Of a DNA stretch of 64,000 nt, positions 34,490 through 47,307 are shown piece after piece. Position numbers and translations under genes: made by a program. The notes under the pieces are model-generated. The model was not told where the DNA came from, did not search any database, and saw nothing but the letters and a program-made list of their open reading frames with translations. This stretch comes from Paratrimastix pyriformis. Lineage: Eukaryota > Preaxostyla > Paratrimastigidae. Each line of letters starts with the position of its first letter. Positions within the stretch are counted from its first letter, which is position 1. The stretch spans positions 552,001-616,000 of the forward strand of contig JAPMOS010000008.1 in assembly GCA_027972325.1 (NCBI GenBank). Reading direction: 5' to 3'.

Positions 34490-37400
34490 ACCACCCCGGC
34501 CCCCCTCCCCTTGGCAGCGGCACTGCGGGATTTCTGCGAGGCGCTGCTGGCCGCCCAGCCCGACCAGGGGCGCATCATCGACCTGACCACCACCATCGTC
34601 GACAGCGAGGCCAAGGCCCGCGAGTACTACGAGCTGCTCCTCGAGTCCCACTCGAACAGCGTCCAGGTGCTCCGGTCCGCACCGACCACCCGGGGCTTTG
34701 CTTTGGCGCCCCCGCCTGCCGCCCCGCCATCGGCACACATCATCCCGACCCCCGGCCGCACTGCCCCCGCCCCGTCGAATCGCGCCCACGCCGCCCACCG
34801 TCGCCTCCACCCGCCTCCACCCGCCTCCCCCCCGCCCCCTTTCCCGACGCGCAGGGCGTACGGGTCGCTGCTGCGGGACATCTACCACGACGAGGAAGCC
34901 GCCAAGGTGCTCCTCAGCCGGGCCGACCTCATCGAGGACGACCAGTCGGTCTCCGAGTCCAACAGCGGCTCCGGCTCCCAGGTCCGCCGCCTGCAGCTGC
35001 AGCCCACGCTGACACCCCGTCGGCGCCCCCTCGTCAGCCCGGCCAGTCGGGCCCGCTGACCCCCAAGGCCGGCACCGCCGCCCGGGAGGAGAAGAAGCGC
35101 GTCGAAGCCAAGAAGAAGAAGAAGCTGGGCGAGATCAAGTCCGCCCATGCCCTCGTGCCCCGCCCCGCCCCTGCCGCTACCCTGCCCCGCTACCCTGTCC
35201 TGCCCACCGCTGCCCTGCCCCCCCTGTTTCCGACGACTGGGATGGGCGCTCATGGCGCCCCTCGCCTGGGGGGGTGCCCGGCAGGCTGGTGACCAAGAAG
35301 AAGAAGCTGCTGCCCAAGTTCATGCTGCGCCTGAGCCTGCTGCACCTGGTGGCCCTGGTCTCGGTCATCATCTCCACCTCGATCTCGCTGTACTCGGTGA
35401 GCGTCGTCAAGTCGACCGTCTTCGCCCTCAACGACTTCCTCGAGCTCGAGGCCCTCACCGCATCGGCCGCCATCAACGCCAAGGTCGCCGCCACCCCACC
35501 TACCCACCCCCCTCGGCTGTGGTCGCCCCCACCCCCCCTCGGCTGGTCGCCCCCACCCCCCCTCGGCTGGTTTCTATCCCCCCCCCACGGCTGACCCGGC
35601 TCTTCGGTCCCTTGGGCCGCGTGCACGGCAGGTGCTGATGGCCCACCAGGCGGCCATCGCGCGAGCAAACGCCACCCTGTCCGCCGACGGCACCGCCGGC
35701 AGCCCCCTCGACGGTCCGCCGCCACTGCCGCCCCCCCCCTGGCCACCACCACCATCCGTTGCCGTCTTTGCGCACGACGGTCGTTCGCTCCTCGGCGCTG
35801 ACGGGGATGGGGCGCGGATGTGTGCCTGGCTGCCCCCCAGGGACGGTGCTCCCGTCGGTTGCGGCCACCCGGGCCGAGCTGGCGGCGGGGGCCCTGCGGA
35901 TGCGGACCCTGCAGCAGTCGGTCTTCACCCAGATCCTGACCACCTTCCTCAGCGACGTCATCGAGGTCCGCCGCCCTCCCCCCGCCAGGTGCTGCAGCCT
36001 CCCTCGCCCCCTTTGCCGCCCGTCGCCATCGGCTCACCTTTGGCATGTTCCGTCGCCGACATCCTTCGGCATGATCCGTCGCCGCCATCGTCTCATCCTT
36101 TTTCCGTTGGCTGGGCATTGGCCCGGGCAGCACAAGGACCTGACGGCCATCACGGTCGTCACCTCGGGTGGGGTCAACATCCTCCAGCGCCCGGTCTGCC
36201 GCCACGCCCCCCGACCAGCTCTCCCCCCACAGGGCGCCGGCACCCCGTCTCTGCCCTCTCGTCTCGTCCCCATCCGTTCTCATCCCCTCCATTTCCGTTC
36301 TCATCCCCTCCATTTCCGTTCTCATCCCCTCCATTTCCGTTCTCATCGGTCGGGCGGCCCGGGGCCGGTCCAGTACACCTACTCGCTGTTCAACGTGCTC
36401 GACCGCTACTCCCTCGACCTGGCCGCGCAGCCCCTCGGGTCGGCCGCCCCCTCCCCTGCTGCCTTCCCTGCCCACACGGGCCTCCTCCGCTCCCCCGTGG
36501 GCCCTGCCATGACCGCCTTCTCTCGGCCCCCGCCTCTCCAGGACGGACGTGTTCTTCTCGGACGCCCAGTTCCTGGTGGCCAACCAGCCCACGGCCCTGG
36601 GGAGTACATGAAGGAGCTCGCCATGATCTACGGCGACTACGTGGACATCTGGTGGCCGGCATCGAGGCCCGTCCCATGCCTCCCCATACCCCCTCATGTC
36701 CCCCCCCCCCCCCCCCCCCCCATGCCCCCGTGTCCATGCCCCCTGGCGGCTGATTCCGCTTTGCGCTCGATTCCCGTCATGGGGGGGGCAGATTATGCTG
36801 GTGGGGATGGACTTCGCCGCGGCGGCGACTGTGCTCTTCGTGCTGCTCGGGTTCTACCTCAACACCAGCGCCAAGCTGGGCAAGGGCCGCGACCTGGCCC
36901 TGGCCCACATCCTGGCAATCCCAAAGTCCAGTCCGTCGGCCCCCGTTCTGCCCTCGCCACTTCCACCGACCACCGATGTGGATCCAGCCCAGTGCTTTGC
37001 ACGCTGCTGCCCCGGCCTCTCACTCACCCTCTCGCTCTGCGGGGTGATGCCGCGGCGGTTGGGGGCAGCCATCCGGGGCATGCTGCAGGCGCTGACGATC
37101 GAGCAGCTGGACGAGGCCGAGACGGCGCTGCCCAAGATCCGGGCCTTCCACGTGCGGGACCCCTCCTCGGCCCCCGAGCTGCTGACGCCCCCGCCCACGG
37201 ACCTGCTGCCGCCCCCCGACAGGCCGGCCCTCATGTCGGCAGCCTCGGCGGGCCCGGGGGACCTTTCGCTCGCCTCGGGGCCCACCTCGCCCATGGGCCA
37301 GCTGGAGCCGGCCGGGGGTGGGCCCAGCCCGGCGACCCTCCCAGGCGACCGGTCCGACCTCTCGGAGGGCGCCCCGCACCCGTCCACCCGGATGGTGTTG

Positions 37401-39841
37401 ATGGCCCAGCCCCCGAGCCTGGTCGAGCCCCACTCGCTGGCCACCTCGCACCGCTCCGCGGCCTCGGCCGCCTCGCGGACCCACACGACGTCGACCGGCA
37501 TGCCACCAGCCGGCCCCGCCAGCACGGGCGGCGGCGCCACAATCAGCAGCGACGGGCCGCTGACCGAGTGGATGACCATCACCCACACCGACTCCGCCTA
37601 CCCGGCCCTGCCGCCCGGGCAGGCTCCCGCAACGCCCCCGGCCCGTGACTCGGCCCTGCCCGAGGGGGACGCGATCCCGCTGACCATGCCCCGGGTGGGC
37701 AGCACATCGGACGTGCTCTCGGCGGCCAGCCCCACTCCGCCCCCGGCCTCCGGCCCGAACCAGCAGCGGTCAGCCTCCCGGGCGGACCTCTGGAAGGCCG
37801 CCCACGCCAAGAAGCTCCAGCAGAAGGCCGTCAAGAAGAGCGAGTGCTGCAGCGGCCTCAGAGGTCCGCTCCCGCCGCCGCACCGCCGCCCCCCCCCTCC
37901 TCCTCCTCCTCCGCCTGCCCCTTCGGATGATCACCCTGTCGCTCCCCCCCCGCTGTAGCGGCCCTGCACGTCCCGCTGGCCATCCGGCTTCGGGTGGGGC
38001 TGGGCGTCTTCCTGATGGTCCTCTCGCTGAGCCTGTCGGCCGTCTTCACGGTGAGCGCCCAGGACAATGTCGCCGAGACCGGCCACCCGTTGGCCCTCTG
38101 CGGCCAGCAGGAGACCCAGGTGGCCGTGGTGCGGCTGCTGGCCACCCAGCTGCTCTTCAACAGCTCGCTGCCCCTGCTGGACAACCCCGCCAACCCGGCG
38201 GCCACGAACCCCGTCTGGCGCGACCTGAGCCACCTCTCCAACGACCGGGCCGCCCTGCAGCGGCTGCTGGCGGGCCAGGCAGACTACCTCGAACGCGTCC
38301 TCTTCCGGGTGCTCTACGGCACGGGCGCCAGCAACACCACCCTCGACTCGGCCATCGACGGGCGCCTCTTCGAGCGCACATCGGGGCAGGACGCGGCCCG
38401 GGAGACCCTCCTCAACAACCCCCAGGCCTGCCTGATGTGCAACGCGAGCGATTGTGTGGCGGGCCGGATCCGGGGCCTCGACGGGACCCTGGTGGGGCTG
38501 CTGCCGCTGCTGGCCCGCTACCTGGACGCGGCCCGCCAGCTGAGCGCCCTGCCCCCGGGCGAGCTGACCCCGACCAACCCCTACTTCGAGTTCCTCTTCT
38601 CGGCGGGCCGCTACGACCTGCACGACGGCATGCAGCAGTGGACCGACAGCTTCCTCGAGTCTGCCCGCCCCTGCCCCCGTGCCTTGGAGCAGCAGGGCCA
38701 CCCATCCTTCCCCGGGTGGCACCGCACGGGCAAAGACCCCCTCTTCTTGAGCCTCTCCGGGTTTTCACCGCCCTTCTTCTGCGCGCCCTCCGGGGGGTGG
38801 CAGCCAAGTCGGGGCGGGGGCCACGACGATGCTCATCGGGTGGCTCATCGGCGACATCGTCGTCATCGCCTTTGCCTTCGGTCCGTCGGGCGCCCTCTGC
38901 CGCCGCCGCCTCGCTCACCCCGTTTCGTTGGGCTCCCCGCAGTGGTCGTGCTGCTGCCCACCAAGCCGCTCCTCTGGGCCGAGGCCCACAAGACCTTCAA
39001 GATGCTCGAGCTCTTCCCCGAGGACAACGAGCCCGGTCCGCGGCCCACCCATCCCTCGGACCCCCCCCCCCCCCCCCCCCCCCCCCACCCCCCTGCTCAC
39101 CTGGCCTCACCATCCCCCCTTCCGCTGGCCACCATCAGTTCGGCCGCTGGAGTGGGACGGGGCCTGGCTCATGGGGGTGCCGTCCCTCGACGCCCAGCAC
39201 CGGGACATTGTCGATGTGGCCAGGCGGCTGGTCGAGGCCCTGGCCACAGACGACCCCGAGGTCCGCTCCCGCACCCCCACCCGCACTCCCACGCACGAAG
39301 GCGAACCTCAACCTCTCGCCCATCCGGCTCATCCGCACGCTGGCTCTCCCACCCACCCACCCACCCCCACCTCAGGCTGCCAGCAGTCTCAACGGGCAGC
39401 TGTGGGAGGCCCTCACGAGCGCCTTCGCGGCCGAGGAGCGCTTCATGAAGGAGCGCCGCTTCCCCGGGCGCAGATCCCACCAACGCGCCCACGCGGCCAC
39501 CCTGGCGGGGGTCTGTCCGCCACCCCTTCGGCCCTCCATCGGTTCGGGGGGCTGCCCGGCTGCCCTGCGCGCCTGCTGAGTGCTCATGCGCCTCCACCTC
39601 CCACCTCTCCTTCCCTTCTGCCCACCCCACCCCCCACCCCACCCCCCACCCCCCCCCCCCCCCCCCCCCCCGCACTCCTGTCGGTTGTTCCCAGTTCAAG
39701 CAGGCCCTGGGCCTCCTCACGGAGGGCTCGACGGACACGCTGCCCATCCAGCGGTACACCCAGTCGTGGCTCACGGGCCACGTCGCCAAGGAGGACCGCG
39801 CCCTGGGGGTCTTCCTCGCCGCAGGCGACACCCCCGTATAG
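31425..39841 (+). CDS. TmcB-like polytopic membrane protein with C-terminal hemerythrin domain (copy 1)
   Basis: Very large membrane protein of the tiny-macrocysts B/C type. The ATG at 31425 (MQPPRAPG) aligns with copy 2. The order is: an N-terminal hydrophobic region with several membrane helices (31500-33300; [47 protein letters not shown]). Then comes the cytosolic TmcB-type helical-repeat region (about 33680-35010; [70 protein letters not shown]). A Lys-rich patch (35080-35140) and a helix follow (FMLRLSLLHLVALVSVIIST). A conserved ectodomain-like region contains LALCGQQ and [16 protein letters not shown]; further helices near 36800, 38000 and 38830 precede VVVLLPTKPLLWAEAHKT. The hemerythrin domain (39137-39841) has DAQHRDIV, AAEERFM, HQRAH and GHVAKED. 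Roughly 25 or more introns, many GTCCGC with C-runs. Confidence 0.8.
36281..36348 (+). repeat. 21-base tandem repeat in intron
   Basis: More than three copies of TTCTCATCCCCTCCATTTCCG within an intron of Tmc-hemerythrin copy 1. Confidence 0.9.
39137..39841 (+). other. Hemerythrin domain of copy 1, one iron-ligand His absent
   Basis: Exons encode LEWDGAWLMGVPSLDAQHRD, TSAFAAEERFMKERRFP, SHQRAHAATLA and WLTGHVAKEDRALGVFL. Compared with bacteriohemerythrin, first-helix His, Glu of the HFxxEE motif, the HxxxH pair and the final HxxxxD are present. The His of HFxxEE is Ala (codon 39421-39423). Confidence 0.75.
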
Positions 39842-39950
39842 GAGGCCCCCGCTCGGGAGGAGCGAGATCGCGGGGAGCATCATCGCCGGTGCCCCTCGTC
39901 GATTTTCTATTGGATCGTCTCGTCCGCTCCCCCCGATTCGTTTGCGGCCC

Positions 39951-39981
<31 letters not shown>

Positions 39982-40584
39982 CCATTCTCTGAGTGTCCAA
40001 CCCGGCGCGGCGTTTCATTCGCCGCCCTTCCCCAGCCCGGCTTCGGCCGGGCCCATCGGCCTCCAATCGTGTTCTTCCAGGGCGAACGATCGCCTGCCTC
40101 CTCCCATCCCGCGTCTCCACCCCCCCTCGTCCCCTTCGATCCCCATTTCCATTCCCCATCTCATTTCCCATTTCCATTCCCTATTCCCCATCCTTCCCAT
40201 TTCCCATTTCCCATTCCCCACCATCCCCTCTGTTTTTGCGGATGGCCGGCGCCTTCTTTGGGTGGGCGCCGCTTTTTGCGATGATGCTCCTCCGTTTTGT
40301 GCCGCGGTGGCTTCCCCCAATCCATGTTGGGGCACCCTTGCGGATACTCATGAGGCTCCTCGGCGTTCTTCGGGATCCGGGGGCGGATCTGGGCATCGCA
40401 TCATGATGCGCTCGAATAATCTCTCCCGCTGGCAATTCTGATCCGATGTTAGTGTCCTTGTCAAGCTGCACAAATTTACCCCCATTTTCATGCCAAAATG
40501 ATTGATATCAATTTTTGGGCTTCAATTCTTGGCATTGTTGGCTCCAACCCAGCAGTGGATCCAAAAGTTCGACCGCCTTCACCT
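39842..40584. other. Intergenic region with simple repeats
   Basis: About 740 bases. It holds the presumed 3' UTR of copy 1, a (CTG)n run of about nine units at 39952-39980, and a CCCATTTCC-type degenerate repeat at about 40140-40217. No further gene is supported. Confidence 0.5.
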
Positions 40585-42350
40585 ATGAAATTCCTCCTTC
40601 TGATTGCACTCCTGACAGCAACTTGGGCCCTCGACTGCCCTGTTGCTTCCTTCCATGCTGCTACTTTTGATGATGCCTTTGTGGATGGCGATGAGTTGGT
40701 CATCAAGGTTGACGGTTACTCGCTCTCAGAGTTCGTCATTGCGAGTGGTCCTCCTCCGACAATGGGTGACCCTGCTTGCCGGCCCCCTCCCACGATCACC
40801 ATCCCGGATCCTGCCCTCCCATGCGATGTCAAGATGGAGACGCGCGAGCTGCTGTCGGATTTGGCCCTCTGTCCGGCGGTTATTCGCGAAGTCATCGACG
40901 ACAAGATGTACTGGCACATTCCGCTTCATGTCCTCTCGACCGTCCTCACGGGCATCGACCCCAACGGCGACAGCGTGTATGGTCGCCGATACCAGTCGAT
41001 GGAGATTCTGATCGAGCAGACCATCAGTGTCAATGCCTCAACTACCGTTGACGTCATGCATATCGTCAACTACACCGGATTCGAGAAGGGCGATTCTTAT
41101 TTCTCTCATATCGATTCCGAGTACATTCTTCACTTCTCCATCTGGACGAACTTCCCCTACGAGCAAGGCCTTCCGTTTATCACGTCGGCTCCGATCCCAT
41201 TGGGCAATATTGAGCTCATCGCAGAGCCTGCAGATGACAACTGCGCCGATCCCACCCGGTCTGAGCCCCACCATCATAACACTGTGGCAACGACAATAAC
41301 ATCGTAGGTTCTGCGAGCGTGCCTACTTCATGCGTATTATTGGCCAGGAGACGACCTGCTTGTTGGGCGGTGTCTATCGGATCGGGTCCCACGTGACGTG
41401 CCGCGAGGCCGAGCACTGCCCCAGCGACACCGAGGGCGACTACTTCGCCGACTATGAGATCATCCCGGGCAACTGCGAGGCGACCGTCATCAACATCACT
41501 GTCACCGGTCGTCTGTGGGTCGAGATGGACGGCGGCACGGCCTTGGCCTGGGGCCGCCACTGCACCGTCATGGGCGAGCTTTCTGCGGATCTTCCCCTGG
41601 CCAACGCCGACATGCTCCGCATGCGGGTGTGCACCCTGCCCCACGTCTGTCCCAGCAGCCAGCCGCCTACCCTCGTCGGCTCATGGGGCATATCTGCACC
41701 TCCTGTGTGCGTCCAGGTGGGGCTGACCTGCCCCGAGGCCAGCAGCCAGGTGCTGGTCGTCAACAACGCGCCCGCCTTCTGGGGGGCCATTCCCGAGCTC
41801 CACGAGGAGGTCACCCGGACGGGGACCATGCTCTGGAACGTTACCTTCCATCTGGACCTGATGGCCTTCCACTTCGCGCTGGGGGTGGACATGAATGCCA
41901 ACCTGATCACCGACCTCCAGTTCGATGCCGAGTTCGGCAACTTTGTTCCTGGCCATGTGTCGGAGGTCTCCTTCCTGCTCCGGGCGGCTGCCAACGGGGG
42001 CGAGGATGCGGGCGACCTGGTGCCGGCCCCCAAGGCGGGTCTCTCGGCAATCCTGCCCATCACAGGTGTCATCGGTCTGCCGGGCTCCCTTCCCTTTGCT
42101 GCGACGATTCTCTGCCATCGCCTCGCATCGACTCATCCCCACGCCGCTTCTTTGTTCCGCCACAGACCCCGTGACTCCGACAATCTCCACAGCGGGTACC
42201 GTGGCCGTCGCGGTGGGCAGTGCCGTAGGAGCCCTGGCGCTTGTCGTGGGGCTGGCCGTCACTCTGCTTCTTATCCGCCGGAAGGTGGCCGCCAAGAAGG
42301 CCGCGCCCGCCGCTCCATCCGCGGCTCCTGGCCCCGAAGCCAAGGTGTGA
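40585..42350 (+). CDS. Type I membrane glycoprotein, unknown family
   Basis: Not recognised. The ATG at 40585 begins a signal peptide (MKFLLLIALLTATWA); an upstream in-frame ATG at 40498 would bury it. The ectodomain of about 480 residues has paired cysteines (for example CREAEHC, CTLPHVC) and several N-x-S/T sites (ITVNAS-like, VINITV, WNVTF). A single membrane helix follows a Pro/Thr stretch (TVAVAVGSAVGALALVVGLA then VTLLLIRRK), leaving a short basic and Ala-rich cytosolic tail that ends EAKV at TGA 42350. Two introns: 41259-41307 (donor GTCTGA) and 42075-42165 (donor GTCTGC). It lies between the two Tmc-hemerythrin copies in the same orientation. A surface adhesin or receptor is plausible; no specific function is claimed. 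Confidence 0.75.
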
Positions 42351-42771
42351 GTATCATGGGCCTTGCGGTGGGGCCGGCAGCATTTATATATTTTCTCCGG
42401 ACCATTGTGTGCTTATTCATTTTTTCCCTCCTGCGCAGTTTGCTCCGTCCCCTCAGTGGGTCGCCAGAGCAAATTGTGTTGAGTGCCGTGCGTTCTATGC
42501 GCACTTTATATTCAGTTTGACATTATTTTGCTTTTTCTTTTTTGCGGTTTGTGCCCGCCCACCGATATTTCGATTTATGTTAATCTTTGCAAATAGTTCG
42601 TTTTCTCTTATTCTCTTGGGTGGTCGGGAGTGCACACGGGGACGAAAAAGGCAAGGGAGCCAGAAGTTAAAAGGACATTATTTGTAAAAACCCCAGAAAC
42701 CGGCTTCCCCAAGATGACACCTTGTCACCTGGCTGGAGTGTTCAACCCAGCGCCATACCGGCTCGGCCCCA
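42351..42771. other. Intergenic region
   Basis: About 420 bases, AT-richer than flanks, upstream of Tmc-hemerythrin copy 2. Nothing recognisable. Confidence 0.4.
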
Positions 42772-45700
42772 ATGCAACCCCGAGGGCCTGGGCTCACTTC
42801 CCCCACTGGACCACCAGCAGATGGCGACGAACCAAGTTTGTCGAGTAGTATTTTTGAGACAACGATCCATTGGAGCCGTTTCGACGAAAGCGGTCAGTCC
42901 TCCTAACGGCATGTCTGGATAACTGTGAAACGTCGGCGGGTAGTGTTTGGTCTTTACTACGCCATGTCAAAAGACCGGCCAGAGGGTTTCAAAAAGTTCC
43001 ATTTTGCCATGGTTGTCCTTCAATTCGTCCAAATGCTTGCGATTTCGTTCAATGGAATCGAGTGGCCACTAGGCGTGACAGAGCCATACGTTCGGGGCGT
43101 ATTTGGCGTTGCCGACTTGAATATTGTGGCCACGAATCAAATTGCTCTCTGTCTGTTGTCCGCTCACTCGGAATTTCTTAACTCACGATGCCACGACAGA
43201 TGCCGTTTTCGGGCTCGTTTGCTTTTTCGTCATCGGTGCTGTTGTTGACGCGTTTATTGTCGCCTTCTTCTTCCACAAGGTCGGGATGCCCTTCGCACCC
43301 CGCCGACATCTCCTCGCCCGCCTAGAACCATTCGATGCCCTTGCTACCCATCAAGATCCTCCGTGTCCTCGTGACGTCCATGGTCTGCTTCGCCCCATGG
43401 TCATCATCTTCACCGGACTGCGTTCATTTGGGTCGGCCGGTGGCTGGTGCCCGGGGGTCAGGTGACCTTCCTGTACATGCCATGCGCGGGCATCCTGCTG
43501 GACATCCTCGACTGCACCTATCCGGTCTGCCGCCGCGCCCGCCACCCCCGGCCGGGCTGAGGGTCGCCCACCATCGGTGCGACTCAGCCGCTTCGGACCT
43601 CTCTTTGGCCCGTCTCGTCGCCCCCCGTGGGTGGGAGGACAGGCCACGGGGGTGCCCACGCACGCCCTGCTGGAGAACGTCCAGTGCTGGGGCATGCCCC
43701 ACCTGGTGCCCTCGGTGCTGGCCATCCCCGTCCTGCTGCTCTTCGCGCCCTTCTGCCTCTTCACGGCCCTCTTGTCCGCCCCAGCGCATCCTATCCACCC
43801 CGCCCTGCCTCGCGCCCCTCTTGGCTCGCCTCGTCTCTCTTGGCATCCGCTCCCCCCCCCCCCCCCTCCCCCCCTCCCCTCCCTCCCCCCTCCCTCCCTC
43901 TCTCGGGTCTCGGACGGTGTCTCACTCCCGGGTTGTGGGGACACGGGCCGGCGATCAGCCTGTTCAACAACGATCCCAAGAAGGGCGGCATCATGGCCCG
44001 CCCCAACGGCCGGTTCGACCTGCTGGTGGTCGGTGCCCGCGCCCCCCCCCCCCCCCCCCCCCCCCCCATCAGACGACCACCTGACATCGCCGCCTCCGTT
44101 TTTTCTGACTCCCGACCGACCGTGGCGGCCGTAGCTGCTTGTGAAGCTGATCGTGCTGGCCACCTCCCGCCTGCTGACCGGCGCCCAGGCGTCCCGAGCG
44201 GCGGTCTCCATCGTGGGCTTCCTGCTCCTGGCCCTGTGGGTCTTTTGGCGCCAACCCTACATCAGGCCCGCCGCCAACGCCCTGGTCGGTCCCATGCCAT
44301 CCCCTCCGCTCCATCCCCCCCTCCGCTCCATCCCCCCTCCGCTCCATCCCCCCCTCCGCTCCATCCCCCTCCGCTCCATCCCCCTCCCCCCCCATTGATC
44401 CGCGGCTGGCTCGGCCAACCCCTCCTCCACCATCCATCCTCACCCCTCGTTGCCTCCCCCGCCCCGCGGCACCAGATGACGGCCCTGTACGCGTGTTGCG
44501 GCCTCTCGTGCATCTTCTCGACGGTTGCACCCCTGGTGCGCCCCGCCGATGGGGCCGCGACGGCCGGCTTCTGGGTGGCCTACTTGCTGATCCTGCCCGC
44601 CCTCAGCACCCTGGCCGCCCTCGCCGCCCGCTGGCGCGCCCGTCGGCTGTGGGCCCTGGGCCCGGGCGGGCGGCTGCCGGCCCACTTCGCCCGCTGGAGC
44701 CAGCAGCAGCCTCAGGCCGTGGGGAACCCCCCCGTGGTCTGGCTGGGGCTGGCAGCCCAGCCCGGGGGGCTCCTGGTGGGGGGCGCCGAGGGGGCCGACG
44801 CCCAGCGGGCCGGATCCGTCGTGCCCCGGCGAGCCGCAGGGGCGCCACAGCCCCCACCACAGACCACATCCGCGGCCGCAGCATCCGCCGCCAGTGCCCC
44901 CGCCGCCGCCGCCGCCGCCGCCGGATCTGCAATCAGCACTGCCGGGGCCACAGGAGGAGGGTGGGGAGCATCGGCCGCGGGCGGGCCGGGGGGCGAGGGC
45001 GGTTCCGCATCTCTCGGGCGGGGCCCTTCCTCCCGGGTGGCCCCGAGTCCACCCGGCAGCAGCGCCCCCACGCCAAGCAGCGGGCCAGCCACCGTACCGT
45101 TCGGGCCGAGCAGCTCGTTCCTGCTGCCCCTCGAGGGTCGGATACCCCCCCCCCCCCCCCTTCCCCCCCACACACAGACCCCCCCACCTTCTTGCTCGAG
45201 CCTTGTGCTGGGTTCCTGACCCCATGCTGCCCGCTCACACATGGCGGGTGTCTGCACTTGGGGCGCAGAGGGCGCTCGGCCGCCCAAGTTCCGCAGCGCC
45301 TCGGCGGTGGAGCGGGCCATCCGCTTCCTGCAGGAGTCCGTCCCCCTCCCGCCACTTGCGCCCGCTGCTGGCTCTCCCCACCGCCCCCTCACCACTCTTT
45401 CCCCTTCCCCTTCCGCCGGGCATCTCACCGGCTGCCGCAGGAAGCAGTACCGCAAGCAGGCCTCGTACGTGCTGTACGCGGACTACCTCTACAACGAGGC
45501 CTTCCGCAAGCTCCGCAGCAGCCCCGCCCTGCACCTCAGCTACGCCATCTTCCTGCTGGTCGGCGCTCCTCCTCGCCCCCCTCGCCCCCTCACCACCACC
45601 CCCAGCCATCATCGCCCCCCGCCATCACCGCACCACCCCGGGGGGGGATGCGCCTCCCCCTCAATCCGCTCGTTCCCCGCGCCCCCCGGCAGGCCTACCG

Positions 45701-47056
45701 GAAGAACTCGGCCCGGTGCATGCAGCAGCTGCAGCAGGCCCGCCAGGTCCGCCTCGGGCGATGACTGCTGGGACCGGGGGGGTGGGGGTGGGGGTGGGGG
45801 TGGGGGTGCGAGCGCTGAAGGCCACCAGACGCCCGCACAGCCAGCCCGACCGCTCATCCTTCGACTTCATCCTGTGGGGCGGGGGTGGCCTCCAGTGCTA
45901 CCCGTCGATGGACGAGCGGTTCGTGATCTACGTCAAGTCCAAGGACTGGGAGCAGCAGACCTCGGCGGGCGGCGACCTGCGGTCGGCCCACGTCATGTCG
46001 GTGTTCACCTTCAAGCGGCACTTCTCCATGGCCCAGAAGTACCACGAGGCCGCCAAGGGTCCGCAGCCACCGCCCCCCCCCCCCCCCCCCCCCCCCTCCC
46101 CCACCCCCCCGCGGCCCCTGGCGGGCTGACCATCGCCCCCCTGCCCCGTTCCCGCCCCTGGTGCGCAGCCGGGCTGCGGGACCTGTGCGAAGTGATGCTG
46201 GCCCCCGTGGTGGACCAGCCGCGGATCCCCCAGCTGACGGCCACCATCGTTGACAGCGAGGCCAAGGCCCGCGAGTACTACGAGCTGCTCCTCGAGTCCC
46301 ACTCGAACAGCGTCCAGGTGCTCCGGTCCGCACCCGCCCGCACGGCCCCCGCCTACCACGCGGCCCCCTGCATGCCCACCCTCGCTCGCCCAAGTGCCAC
46401 GCGGCCCCCGCACTGGCCGCCCGCCTCTCTTCTTCGGCCCGACCGCCCGCCTCACTGTGGGTCCTCTCCTCCCGTCTGGCGGCAGGGCGTACGGGTCGCT
46501 GCTGCGGGACATCTACCACGACGAGGACTCGGCCCGGATCCTCTTCGCCCGGGCCGACCTGCTCGAGGACGACGCCTCCGTCCGCCCTGCCCTCATGCCC
46601 CCACGCCCCCCCACGTCCCCCACGTCCCCCACGTCCCCCATGCCCCCCGTGCCTCATGCGTGCCTCATGCGTGCCTCATGCGTGCCCCGTGCCCCGTGCC
46701 CCGTGCCCCGTGCCCCGTGCCCCGTGCCCCGTGCCCCGTGCCCCGTGCCCCGTGCCCCGTGCCCCGTGCCCCGTGCCCCGTGCCCCGTGCCCCGTGCCCC
46801 GTGCCCCGTGCCCCGTGCCCCGTGCCCCGTGCCCCGTGCCCCACGCTCCGCCAGCTTCCGTTTTCCCTGCCGCCCTCGCCAATCCGACTGGCCCTGTCTG
46901 CCGTCTGCCCCTCGCCCAATGGCGGCCTGCTGACATCATCCGTGTCTGTTTGGTGGGGCGGGGCGGGACCGCATGCCGTGCCGCCCTGCAGAACTCCGAC
47001 GTCTCGAGCTCGCGAGGGTCCTCGTCCCAGGTCCTGGGGGCCCTCCTGAGGCCGCT

Positions 47057-47093
<37 letters not shown>

Positions 47094-47124
47094 ATCATCA
47101 TCAGGTGGTTCGGCTTCCTCACAA

Positions 47125-47159
<35 letters not shown>

Positions 47160-47263
47160 TGCAGGTGGTGGGGAGCGCCCTGCAGCAGCTGCACCGGCGG
47201 CGGAAGGAGGCCAAGAACCGCGAGCGGCGCAAGAAGAGGCGCACAGACGGCGAGATCAAGTCC

Positions 47264-47307
<44 letters not shown>

